Positions 1 to 7,061 of a stretch of DNA of 40,020 bases are shown here, in pieces. Position 1 is the first letter of the stretch, and every line of letters begins with the position of its first letter. The stretch lies in assembly GCA_937934165.1 (NCBI GenBank), contig CALGZX010000033.1:1-40020 (forward strand), read 5' to 3'. The notes beneath the pieces are model-generated. The model did no database searches. It was given only the letters and a program-made list of their open reading frames with translations, and was not told the DNA's origin. The position numbers and the translations under genes are program-made. This DNA is from an uncultured Collinsella sp. (GTDB taxonomy: Bacteria > Actinomycetota > Coriobacteriia > Coriobacteriales > Coriobacteriaceae).

Positions 1-4
1 GCTT

Positions 5-25
5 TTTGCAACCGATTGGTGCAAA
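5..25. promoter_or_regulatory. Palindromic operator-like site at the window edge
   Basis: TTTGCA (5-10) and TGCAAA (20-25) flank ACCGATTGG, giving an imperfect dyad of the size bound by LacI-family regulators. It lies downstream of the reductase gene at 34-1983 and may serve a gene outside the window. It could also be a weak hairpin at the end of that gene. Confidence 0.25.
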
Positions 26-33
26 GGGGTTGA

Positions 34-1983
34 CTAGAGCTCGCAGGCAACCTTGTAGCCATCGCCGATGGCGTCGCGGATGTTGCCGCACTTGTTGGCG
101 TCACCCAGCACGTGGGTGGTAACGCCGGCAGCGGCAAGGTCGTCGGCAAGCTTGGTGTTGGGACGATAGCCCATGGCAAGCACCAGTGTATCGGCACCGG
201 TGATGGTGTGGACCTCACCGTCCTTCTCGTAGCTGATGGTGTCCTCGGTGATCTCGGTCACCTTGGCCTCGGTCAGCACGTGAACGCCCTTGGAGAGCAT
301 GCGCGTGATGAGCACCGCGCGGCCGGCGCCGCCCTCGTTGGCAGCGAGTGTCTTGGTCATCTCGATGACGGTGACATCGCGATTGGCCGGCGACAGGTCA
401 TTGACCAGCGGGGCCAGGTAATCGGCCGTCTCGCAGCCGACGGTGCCGCCGCCGACGATGACGATCTTCTTGCCCGGGAAAGCCTTGCCGCCCAGCAGGT
501 CGTCAGCTGTCATAACCTGCTTAAAGCCCTGCATGAAGGCCGGAGCGATGGGCTCGGCGCCATAAGCCAGGACAACCTCGTAGCCGGCGTAGTCACGCTG
601 AATGTCCTCGGCAGTAAGCTCGGTACCAAAGACGCACTTCACGCCAGCCTCAGCAAGACGGCGATACTGGTACTTGATCACGCGGGTGAGCTCCTGCTTT
701 GCCGGCGGAACGGCTGCGATACGCATCTCGCCGCCCGGCTCGTCCTGCTTATCCACGAGCACCACGTTGTGACCGCGCTTAGCGGCAATGAACGCCGCCT
801 CCATACCCGCGGGACCGGCACCCACAACCAGTACGTTCTTGGCCTCGGCGGCAGGCTCGTAGCCGGCCTCGTCGCGCTCAACATCGGGGTTGACGGTGCA
901 GGAGATGCGCTTGCCAAACATAATGCCGTTCAGGCAGCGCAGACAGCCAATGCAGGGGCGGATGTCGTCGGCGTTGCCGGCAGCGGCCTTGTTGCAGAAC
1001 TCGGCATCGCACAGATTGGCGCGGCCCATCATGCAGATGTCGGCAGCGCCGTCCTCGATCAGCTCCTCGGCGATCCAGGCCTCGTTGATGCGGCCGACGG
1101 TGGCGACGGGAATGTTGACGTGCTTTTTAATCTCGCGCGAGCAGGCGGCGTGTGAGGCCTGCTGGGTACCGGCAGCGGGAATCGCGGAGCCGCGCTTGAT
1201 GGTAGTACCGCCCGACACATGAATCATGTCGACACCGGCCTTCTCCAGGCGACGCGAGACGTAGATCATGTCGTTGAGGGTCAGGCCGCCATCGGTGTAC
1301 TCATCGCCCGAGATGCGGACGTCGATGATAAAGTCCTTGCCGCAGCGCTCGCGAATCTCGGCGATGACCTCGAGTAAGAAGCGCATGCGGGCGTCGAGCG
1401 AGCCGCCGTACTCGTCGGTACGCTTGTTGTAGAGCGGAGTCAAAAAGCCGCCGAGCATGCCGTGGGCGTGTGCCGCATGGACTTCAACGCCATCGACGCC
1501 AGCCTTCTGCATACGCACGGCAGCGTCGCCAAACTGATGCGTGAGCTCGTGAATCTCGTCGACCGTGATGGGGCGCGGTGCCTCGCGGGCGTAAGACGGG
1601 CCCACAAAGGACGGGGCGATCAGGCGCGGCGTGCCCGGAATGTTAAAGGCCATGTAGGCGGGGTGGAAGAGCTGCGGCATGATCTTGCAGCCGTACTCGT
1701 GGACGGCTGCGGCGAGCTTTTCCCAGCCGGGGATAAACGTGTCGTCGTAGCAGCACATGTCACCCGGCAGATAGGTATAGGTAGGCTCGACCGTCACGAC
1801 CTCGGTAATGATGAGGCCCACGCCGCCCTTGGCGCGGGCACGGTAATGATCGACCAAGTCGTCGGTCACATAGCCATGATCGGCCAGGTTGGTGGACACC
1901 GGCGGCATAAAGACGCGGTTCTTGACCTCGGTTGTACCGACCTTGATCGGGCTAAAGAGCATCGGGTAGGCAGAGGACTCCAT
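34..1983 (-). CDS. NADH:flavin oxidoreductase, 2,4-dienoyl-CoA/enoate reductase type (old yellow enzyme fused to NAD(P)/FAD domains)
   Basis: 649 residues. The N-terminal TIM barrel of the old yellow enzyme family (about 5-340) carries the typical HAAHAHGMLGGFLTP and YGGSLDARMRF stretches (about 169-202). A cysteine cluster follows, C344-x2-C347-x2-C350-x11-C362, expected to bind a 4Fe-4S cluster. Then come two Rossmann folds, VLVVGAGPAGMEAA (about 384-397) for FAD and KIVIVGGGTVGCETA (about 506-520) for NAD(P)H. This order is that of FadH, 2-enoate reductases and the bile-acid enzymes BaiCD/BaiH, which reduce activated C=C bonds in the cytoplasm. The true substrate cannot be read from the sequence. 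The ATG at 1983 is chosen because AGGAAG lies just upstream; the open frame continues back to 2142 but runs into a repeat element and matches nothing in the family. The gene appears monocistronic. Confidence 0.88.
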   Translation of the reverse strand: MESSAYPMLFSPIKVGTTEVKNRVFMPPVSTNLADHGYVTDDLVDHYRARAKGGVGLIITEVVTVEPTYTYLPGDMCCYDDTFIPGWEKLAAAVHEYGCKIMPQLFHPAYMAFNIPGTPRLIAPSFVGPSYAREAPRPITVDEIHELTHQFGDAAVRMQKAGVDGVEVHAAHAHGMLGGFLTPLYNKRTDEYGGSLDARMRFLLEVIAEIRERCGKDFIIDVRISGDEYTDGGLTLNDMIYVSRRLEKAGVDMIHVSGGTTIKRGSAIPAAGTQQASHAACSREIKKHVNIPVATVGRINEAWIAEELIEDGAADICMMGRANLCDAEFCNKAAAGNADDIRPCIGCLRCLNGIMFGKRISCTVNPDVERDEAGYEPAAEAKNVLVVGAGPAGMEAAFIAAKRGHNVVLVDKQDEPGGEMRIAAVPPAKQELTRVIKYQYRRLAEAGVKCVFGTELTAEDIQRDYAGYEVVLAYGAEPIAPAFMQGFKQVMTADDLLGGKAFPGKKIVIVGGGTVGCETADYLAPLVNDLSPANRDVTVIEMTKTLAANEGGAGRAVLITRMLSKGVHVLTEAKVTEITEDTISYEKDGEVHTITGADTLVLAMGYRPNTKLADDLAAAGVTTHVLGDANKCGNIRDAIGDGYKVACEL

Positions 1984-2092
1984 ACAGGCTTCCTTTCGTT
2001 TGAGCCGCTCGGCGGCAGTTGCTAACGTACCTATCGTATCAGCAACCGCCGCGTCCGTACCCGCTCGCACTCCCCCGCCTTTAATCCGATTC

Positions 2093-2173
2093 CCACAAAA
2101 GTTGCGGTGGAATACGGAGTAGATGAGACTTTTGCCAGCCAAAACAGTCCGTATTTCACCGCAACTGATGGGC
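2093..2173. repeat. 82-bp nested hairpin repeat, copy 1
   Basis: GTTGCGGTGGAATACGGA pairs with TCCGTATTTCACCGCAAC over 18 positions, with one G-U pair. Inside the loop TTTTG pairs with CAAAA. Copy 2, at 10501-10582, has the same orientation and about five differences, four substitutions and one indel, mostly in the loop. This copy lies just past the kdpC stop on the minus strand, so it may act as the kdp operon's transcription end or as an mRNA-stabilising structure. Confidence 0.85.
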
Positions 2174-2229
2174 GGGGTGGACTTGAGGGCTCAGATAGTC
2201 AGTCATGCCCTCATCCGCCACTCCCTCAC

Positions 2230-2820
2230 CTACAGCGCGCCGTCCAGCATAAGGTTCACCTTGAGCACGTTGACCGTGGGCTCGCCGAACACGCCGAGGA
2301 AACGGCCCTTGGTGCACGCGGCAATGATGTCGCGCACCTCGTCCTCACTTTTGCCCGTGGCCTTGGCAAGGCGCGGGACCTGGTACTCGGCGGCATCGGG
2401 AGAGATCTCGGGGTCGAGCCCTGAGCCGGAACACGTCACCAGGTCGACGGGCACAGCGTCCATATCGGCATCGGGGTTGGCGGCGCGGATCTTCTTCACG
2501 CGCGCATCCACAAGCTGCCGATACTCCTCACTCGCCGGGGACAGGTTGGATGGAGCACCATACGCCATGAGCTCGCCATCTTCGCCTTCGAAAATTGACA
2601 CGTTCTGGATGCGGCCCCACATGTGGTCCTCATCCTCGAAGTTCTGGCCGATGAGCTCGGAACCCACAACCTTGCCGTCGACCGTAATGAGCGAACCGTT
2701 CGCCTGATACGGGAACGCAACCTGGGCAATGCCGGTCACGACAAGCGTATAGCCCAGGCCGCAGACAACGGTAAACAGCGCGAACACGCCCAGTGCGCGC
2801 GATGCAACACCTTTGAACAT
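2230..2820 (-). CDS. kdpC: Potassium-transporting ATPase subunit KdpC
   Basis: 196 residues. It has one N-terminal membrane segment (about 8-30, GVFALFTVVCGLGYTLVVTG) followed by a soluble outer domain, as in the KdpC family (about 190 residues). The conserved NGSLI, GSELIGQNF and DLVTCSGSGLDPEISP stretches are present. KdpC is the small subunit that stabilises the KdpFABC complex and assists K+ transfer at the cytoplasmic membrane. The ATG at 2820 is preceded by GGAGG at a good distance. A GTG four codons upstream overlaps that site and is rejected. The gene is last in kdpFABC, 12 bases after kdpB. No classic U-tract terminator follows, only the nested hairpin repeat at 2093-2173. Confidence 0.95.
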   Translation of the reverse strand: MFKGVASRALGVFALFTVVCGLGYTLVVTGIAQVAFPYQANGSLITVDGKVVGSELIGQNFEDEDHMWGRIQNVSIFEGEDGELMAYGAPSNLSPASEEYRQLVDARVKKIRAANPDADMDAVPVDLVTCSGSGLDPEISPDAAEYQVPRLAKATGKSEDEVRDIIAACTKGRFLGVFGEPTVNVLKVNLMLDGAL

Positions 2821-2832
2821 ACAAACCTCCAC

Positions 2833-4887
2833 TTACATAATGCCGCAGAACGCGAGCAGCATGTCGATGAGCTTGATGAATACGAACGGGGCAACGATGC
2901 CGCCCAGACCCCACACGAGCAGGTTGTGGGTCAGCAGCTGTCCGGACGGGACCTCGCGGTACTTAACGCCCTTCAGCGCGGCCGGGATCAGCGCGACGAT
3001 AACGAGCGCGTTATAGATGATGGCCGAAAGAACCGCGGACAGCGGGCTTGCCAGACCGAGGATGTTGAGGGCGTCCAACCCGGGGTAGATCGGCGAGAAC
3101 AGGGCCGGGATGATAGCGAAGTACTTCGCCATGTCGTTGGCCACCGAGAAGGTCGTGAGCGAACCGCGGGTCATGAGCAGCTGCTTGCCGATACGCACGA
3201 CCTCGATGAGCTTGGTGGGGCTGGAGTCGAGGTCGACCATGTTGCCGGCCTCCTTGGCAGCCTGGGTGCCCGTGTTCATGGCCACGGCGACGTCGGCCTG
3301 GGCCAGAGCGGGCGCGTCGTTGGTGCCGTCGCCGGTCATGGCGACCAGGTGCCCCTCACGCTGGAACTCGCGAATCTTCTCGAGCTTGCCTTCAGGGGTG
3401 GCCTCGGCCAGAAAGTCGTCAACGCCGGCCTCGGCGGCGATTGCCGCGGCGGTGAGCGGGTTGTCGCCCGTCACCATGATGGTCTTGATGCCCATCTTGC
3501 GCAGGTCGGCGAACTTCTCCTTAACGCCGGACTTGATGATGTCCTTGAGGTACACAACGCCCAGCACGCGGCAGTTCTTGGTCACGACCAGCGGGGTGCC
3601 GCCGGCCTTGGCGATGCGTTCGACGGCCTCGTCGCACTCCTTTGAGAACACGCCGCCGGCTGCCTCCACATAGGTGCGCACGGAATCGGCAGCGCCTTTG
3701 CGGATCTCATTGCCCTCGTAGTTCACACCGGACATACGCGTTGCCGCGGTGAACGGGATAAACTCCATACCCTTATCCTCGAGTGTGCGGCCGCGCAGAC
3801 CGAACTGCTCCTTGGCGAGGACGACGATGGAGCGGCCCTCGGAGGTCTCGTCGGCCAGCGAGGAAAGCTGGGCGGCATCGGCCAGCTCCGCGGGATCGAC
3901 GCCGTCGACCGGGATGAACTCGGCGGCTTGGCGGTTACCCAGGGTGATGGTGCCGGTCTTGTCGAGCATGAGGATGTCGACGTCGCCGGCGGCCTCGATG
4001 GCGCGGCCGGACATGGCCAGCACGTTGGCCTCGTTCAGACGGCTCATGCCGGCGATGCCGATGGCGGACAGAAGGGCGCCGATGGTAGTGGGAGCCAGGC
4101 ACACGAGCAGCGCCACGAGCGTGGTCACGGCCGTGGGGTTGGCCATGTCGTTAAGACCGACCGAGAAGCAGGAGTAACAATACAGGGCCAGCGTGACCAG
4201 GATAAAGACGATGGAGAGGGCCACCAGGAAGATCTCCAGAGCGATCTCGTTAGGGGTCTTCTTGCGCGCGGCACCCTCGACCATCGCGATCATCTTGTCC
4301 AGGAAGCTCTGGCCGGGCTCACTGGAGATCTTGACGATGATCCAGTCGGACAGCACCGTGGTACCGCCGGTAACGGCAGAGCGGTCGCCGCCGGCCTCGC
4401 GGACCACGGGGGCGGACTCGCCGGTGATGGCGGACTCGTCAACGGAAGCAGCGCCCTCGATGACGTCGCCGTCGCCGGGAATCTGCTCGCCGGCGCGTAC
4501 GATCACCAGGTCGCCGCGCGTGAGCTCGGTGCCGGGAACGACGGTGAAGTGCTCCTTGTCCTCAACGGACTCGATGCGATGGGCCTCGACATCCTTCTTG
4601 GCCGCACGCAGGGAATCGGCCTGGGCCTTACCGCGGCCCTCGGCAAGCGCCTCGGCGAAGTTCGAGAACAGGTCGGTAAGCCACAGGATGACCGCGATGG
4701 CGACCACATAGTAGGTGGGCACACCCGCGTCCTGCACACCGAAAATGGAAGCGACGGCCAGGACGGAGGTCATGACGGCGGAAAGCCACACCAGGAACAT
4801 GACCGGGTTTTGAATCTGGACGCGAGGATCCAGCTTGGCAAACGAGTCGCGGACCGCGCGGCCCATCATGTCTTTTTGCATAGTCAT
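2833..4887 (-). CDS. kdpB: Potassium-transporting P-type ATPase subunit KdpB
   Basis: 684 residues, the normal family length. It is the ATP-hydrolysing subunit of the high-affinity K+ pump. The P-type signature DKTGTIT has its phosphorylated Asp at about 309. The actuator-domain TGES motif is at about 155-158; its Ser corresponds to the residue whose phosphorylation inhibits E. coli KdpB. The membrane motif APTTIG (about 265-270), KGAADS in the nucleotide-binding domain and the hinge motif TGDGTNDAPAL are all intact. The ATG at 4887 follows GGAGGG; a TTG eight codons upstream would overlap kdpA and was not chosen. Order and spacing (kdpA, kdpB, kdpC) indicate one transcript. Confidence 0.97.
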   Translation of the reverse strand: MTMQKDMMGRAVRDSFAKLDPRVQIQNPVMFLVWLSAVMTSVLAVASIFGVQDAGVPTYYVVAIAVILWLTDLFSNFAEALAEGRGKAQADSLRAAKKDVEAHRIESVEDKEHFTVVPGTELTRGDLVIVRAGEQIPGDGDVIEGAASVDESAITGESAPVVREAGGDRSAVTGGTTVLSDWIIVKISSEPGQSFLDKMIAMVEGAARKKTPNEIALEIFLVALSIVFILVTLALYCYSCFSVGLNDMANPTAVTTLVALLVCLAPTTIGALLSAIGIAGMSRLNEANVLAMSGRAIEAAGDVDILMLDKTGTITLGNRQAAEFIPVDGVDPAELADAAQLSSLADETSEGRSIVVLAKEQFGLRGRTLEDKGMEFIPFTAATRMSGVNYEGNEIRKGAADSVRTYVEAAGGVFSKECDEAVERIAKAGGTPLVVTKNCRVLGVVYLKDIIKSGVKEKFADLRKMGIKTIMVTGDNPLTAAAIAAEAGVDDFLAEATPEGKLEKIREFQREGHLVAMTGDGTNDAPALAQADVAVAMNTGTQAAKEAGNMVDLDSSPTKLIEVVRIGKQLLMTRGSLTTFSVANDMAKYFAIIPALFSPIYPGLDALNILGLASPLSAVLSAIIYNALVIVALIPAALKGVKYREVPSGQLLTHNLLVWGLGGIVAPFVFIKLIDMLLAFCGIM

Positions 4888-4903
4888 AAATCTGCGCCCT
4901 CCT

Positions 4904-6727
4904 TTACGCAATCATCTGGAAGAACTCGGCAACGGGGCCAAGCGCCAGGGCCGGGAAGAAGCTCAGGGCACCGATCAGCAGAACGATGAACACGAGCAGG
5001 AATACGAACATGCCGTTGGTGGTAGACAGGGTACCGGCGCTCTCGGCGACCTTGCCCTTCTTGGCCAGCGAGCCGGCGATAGCCAGCGTACCGATGATGG
5101 GCATGAAGCGGGCGAACAGCATCTCGAGGCCGAGCATGACGTTGATCCAGGGAATGTTGCAGTTCATGCCTGCAAACGCCGAGCCGTTGTTGCCGCCGCA
5201 TGAGGTGAAGGCATACAGCGCCTCGGAGAAGCCGTGCGCGCCACCATTGTTGAGCTGGTCGGCAAGACCGGGCACCATGCAGGCGATGGCCGAGCATACC
5301 AGAATGGCAAACGGAGTTGCCAAGCACAGGACAACTGCCCAGCGCATCTCGCCCGGCTCGATCTTCTTGCCCAGGAACTCAGGCGTGCGTCCGACCATGA
5401 GGCCGGCGATGAACACTGTGAGGATGGCGAAGCCGATCATGCCGTACAGGCCGCAGCCCACGCCGCCGAAGACGACCTCGCCCAGAGCAATCTGGAGCAT
5501 CTGGACAAAACCGCCCAGCGGGGTGTAGGAGTCGTGCATGGAGTTAACCGAGCCGTTGGAAGCAGCCGTCGTGAAAGCGGACCAGGTAGAAGAGGAGGCG
5601 ATACCGAAACGGCTCTCCTTGCCCTCCATGTTGCCGCCGGCCTGGCCGTCGGTCATCTCGATATTGACCGCTCCGCCATCGGCCAGCTGCGGGGTGCCCG
5701 CATGCTCGTTGACGGCGATGATGCCGGTGAAGATCACCAGCAGGATGAACATGGCGGCAAAGATGGCCTTGCCCTGCTTGGTGTTCTTGACGCCGATACC
5801 GAAGGCGAAGCAACAGGCGGCCGGGATCAGCAGCAGGCTGGTCATCTCGATGATGTTGGTAAAGGCACTGGGGTTCTCATACGGATGGGCGGAGTTCACG
5901 CCGAAGAAGCCGCCGCCGTTGGTGCCGGACTGCTTGATGGCGACCTGAGGAGCCGCGGGACCCTGGGGCAGGAACTGCTCGGTGACCACGCGCGCGCCCT
6001 CGACAACCTTGCCGTCGACCTTGACCGTGTCGCCCTCAATCTGGGCGCCGTCGATGACGCTCCAGCCGCCGTCTGCATTAGGCTGAACAGCGACGGGTTC
6101 TACGAGCTCAGCCTTCTGAGCCGGCTGGAAGTTGGAGATGACGCCACCGGCAGCCAGGCAGATGCCGAACACGAGGTTCAGCGGGATGAGCACATACAGG
6201 ACGGTGCGGGTGAGGTCGACCCAGAAGGAACCCAGACCCTGCTCCTTGACCTGACGGAAGCCGCGGATCAGCGCGAACATGACCGCGATACCGGTGCCAG
6301 CGGAAACGAAGTTCTGCACAGTGAGACCCATGAACTGCACAAGGTAGGACAGGGTGGTCTCACCGGAGTAGGACTGCCAGTTGGTGTTGGTTATGAAGGA
6401 AGCAGCCGTATTGAACGACAGGTCCCATGACACACCCGGCAGGTGCTGGGGATTGCCTGGCAAGAAGGACTGAAGCGCCTGGAGTGCCACAAGAGTCACG
6501 AGGCCGATCCCCGAAAAGACCAGCACGCTCGCCAGATAGCGCCTACACCCCATCTGTTCTGCCGCGTCGATGCGAAGCAGACGATAGACGCCACGCTCCA
6601 CAGGAGCAATCACAGGCGACAGGAACGTATGCTCACCATCCATGATATGGGCCATGAACCGACCGAGCGGAACGGCCAGGACGACGAGTACGGCAAAGTA
6701 CAAGATGTACTGAATCGCAGCGTCCAT
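4904..6727 (-). CDS. kdpA: Potassium-transporting ATPase K+-binding subunit KdpA
   Basis: 607 residues. This is the channel-like, K+-selective subunit, related to SKT-type potassium transporters, with many membrane helices. Selectivity-loop regions are visible: ITNTNWQSYSGE, SGTNGGGFFGVNSAHPYENP, the TAASNGSVNSMHDSYTPLGG stretch and FTSCGGNNGSAFAG. The family motif GRTPEFLGKKIEP is also present. The family is usually about 560 residues. The extra length lies mostly in an outer loop after the LNLVFGICLAAGG helix, rich in V, E and D. The ATG at 6727 starts three bases after the kdpF stop, with GAGGAG inside the kdpF end, so translation is probably coupled. Confidence 0.96.
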   Translation of the reverse strand: MDAAIQYILYFAVLVVLAVPLGRFMAHIMDGEHTFLSPVIAPVERGVYRLLRIDAAEQMGCRRYLASVLVFSGIGLVTLVALQALQSFLPGNPQHLPGVSWDLSFNTAASFITNTNWQSYSGETTLSYLVQFMGLTVQNFVSAGTGIAVMFALIRGFRQVKEQGLGSFWVDLTRTVLYVLIPLNLVFGICLAAGGVISNFQPAQKAELVEPVAVQPNADGGWSVIDGAQIEGDTVKVDGKVVEGARVVTEQFLPQGPAAPQVAIKQSGTNGGGFFGVNSAHPYENPSAFTNIIEMTSLLLIPAACCFAFGIGVKNTKQGKAIFAAMFILLVIFTGIIAVNEHAGTPQLADGGAVNIEMTDGQAGGNMEGKESRFGIASSSTWSAFTTAASNGSVNSMHDSYTPLGGFVQMLQIALGEVVFGGVGCGLYGMIGFAILTVFIAGLMVGRTPEFLGKKIEPGEMRWAVVLCLATPFAILVCSAIACMVPGLADQLNNGGAHGFSEALYAFTSCGGNNGSAFAGMNCNIPWINVMLGLEMLFARFMPIIGTLAIAGSLAKKGKVAESAGTLSTTNGMFVFLLVFIVLLIGALSFFPALALGPVAEFFQMIA

Positions 6728-6730
6728 AGT

Positions 6731-6817
6731 TTACGAATCACTCCTCATCAGAATGTAGATGTAATAGATAAGAAGTCCAATGCAGACGACTCCGATGATG
6801 GGAATGAGGATGTCCAT
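6731..6817 (-). CDS. kdpF: KdpF, 28-residue small subunit of the K+-ATPase
   Basis: The 28-codon frame begins MDILIPIIGVVCIGLLIYYI and ends RSDS. It is a single hydrophobic helix with a short polar tail, matching the KdpF type (about 29 residues), the lipid-facing subunit that stabilises KdpABC. The ATG at 6817 is preceded by AAAGGGGCGG at a normal distance. The TAA is three bases from the kdpA start. It is too short for most gene callers. Position, length and hydrophobicity all support it. Confidence 0.88.
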   Translation of the reverse strand: MDILIPIIGVVCIGLLIYYIYILMRSDS

Positions 6818-6838
6818 TTACCGCCCCTTTCACACGCG

Positions 6839-6854
6839 GTCCGATGTCTCGGAC
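6839..6854 (-). promoter_or_regulatory. Hairpin in the kdpF 5' leader
   Basis: GTCCGA and TCGGAC flank TGTC, a six-pair stem about 20 bases upstream of the kdpF start, inside an inferred leader of about 73 nt. A second possible pairing, GACGC with GCGTC, overlaps it. There is no U-tract. I do not recognise a riboswitch class. Confidence 0.4.
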
Positions 6855-6897
6855 GCCTGCCCTCGCAAGCGTCTGGGGACAGTAAACGCTTCTAGGG

Positions 6898-6950
6898 ATT
6901 AAAGAGGCGTGAGGGCCGGGGCTCACGTCCTTAAGATGCCGTAAAGATGC
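6898..6950. promoter_or_regulatory. kdpFABC promoter with candidate KdpE-binding direct repeat
   Basis: On the minus strand TTTAAT (6903-6898) matches five of six -10 bases, with a weak GTGAGC at the -35 position, 17 bases upstream. Behind it two direct copies, TTAAGATGC (6931-6939) and TAAAGATGC (6942-6950), are exactly 11 bp apart. That is the usual arrangement for OmpR-type response regulators such as KdpE. An inverted repeat, CGTGAG (6908-6913) and CTCACG (6922-6927), overlaps the -35. The assignment to KdpE is inferred from position and repeat phasing. Confidence 0.55.
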
Positions 6951-6983
6951 AGGTAGAAAGCACTATTGCAGCTGCAGTGCGCC

Positions 6984-6989
6984 TATACT
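6984..6989 (+). promoter_or_regulatory. Candidate -10 of the kdpDE promoter
   Basis: TATACT matches five of six -10 bases, 72 bases before the kdpD start. No good -35 is present, which is common for activated promoters. The direct repeat at 6931-6950 would lie near -65 to -46, so KdpE could also act on its own operon. Confidence 0.4.
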
Positions 6990-7061
6990 CGACCTCGCGA
7001 GCATACAGTGGCGTCCTCACCGCGTATGCACGCATGGACAACGCTTCAGAAAGGCTACGCT

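Noticed and set aside
112..1155. Long plus-strand open frame opposite the reductase gene
   Set aside because: It is antisense to a clear gene, of low-complexity composition typical of high-GC shadow frames, and has no ribosome-binding site or family motif. The same applies to the frames opposite aspS, feoB, ebgA, uxaA, uxaB, uxaC and larA.
6818..6897. Riboswitch (c-di-AMP type) in the kdpF leader
   Set aside because: Such riboswitches precede kdp in some bacteria, but the leader here is only about 73 nt and lacks the expected structure.
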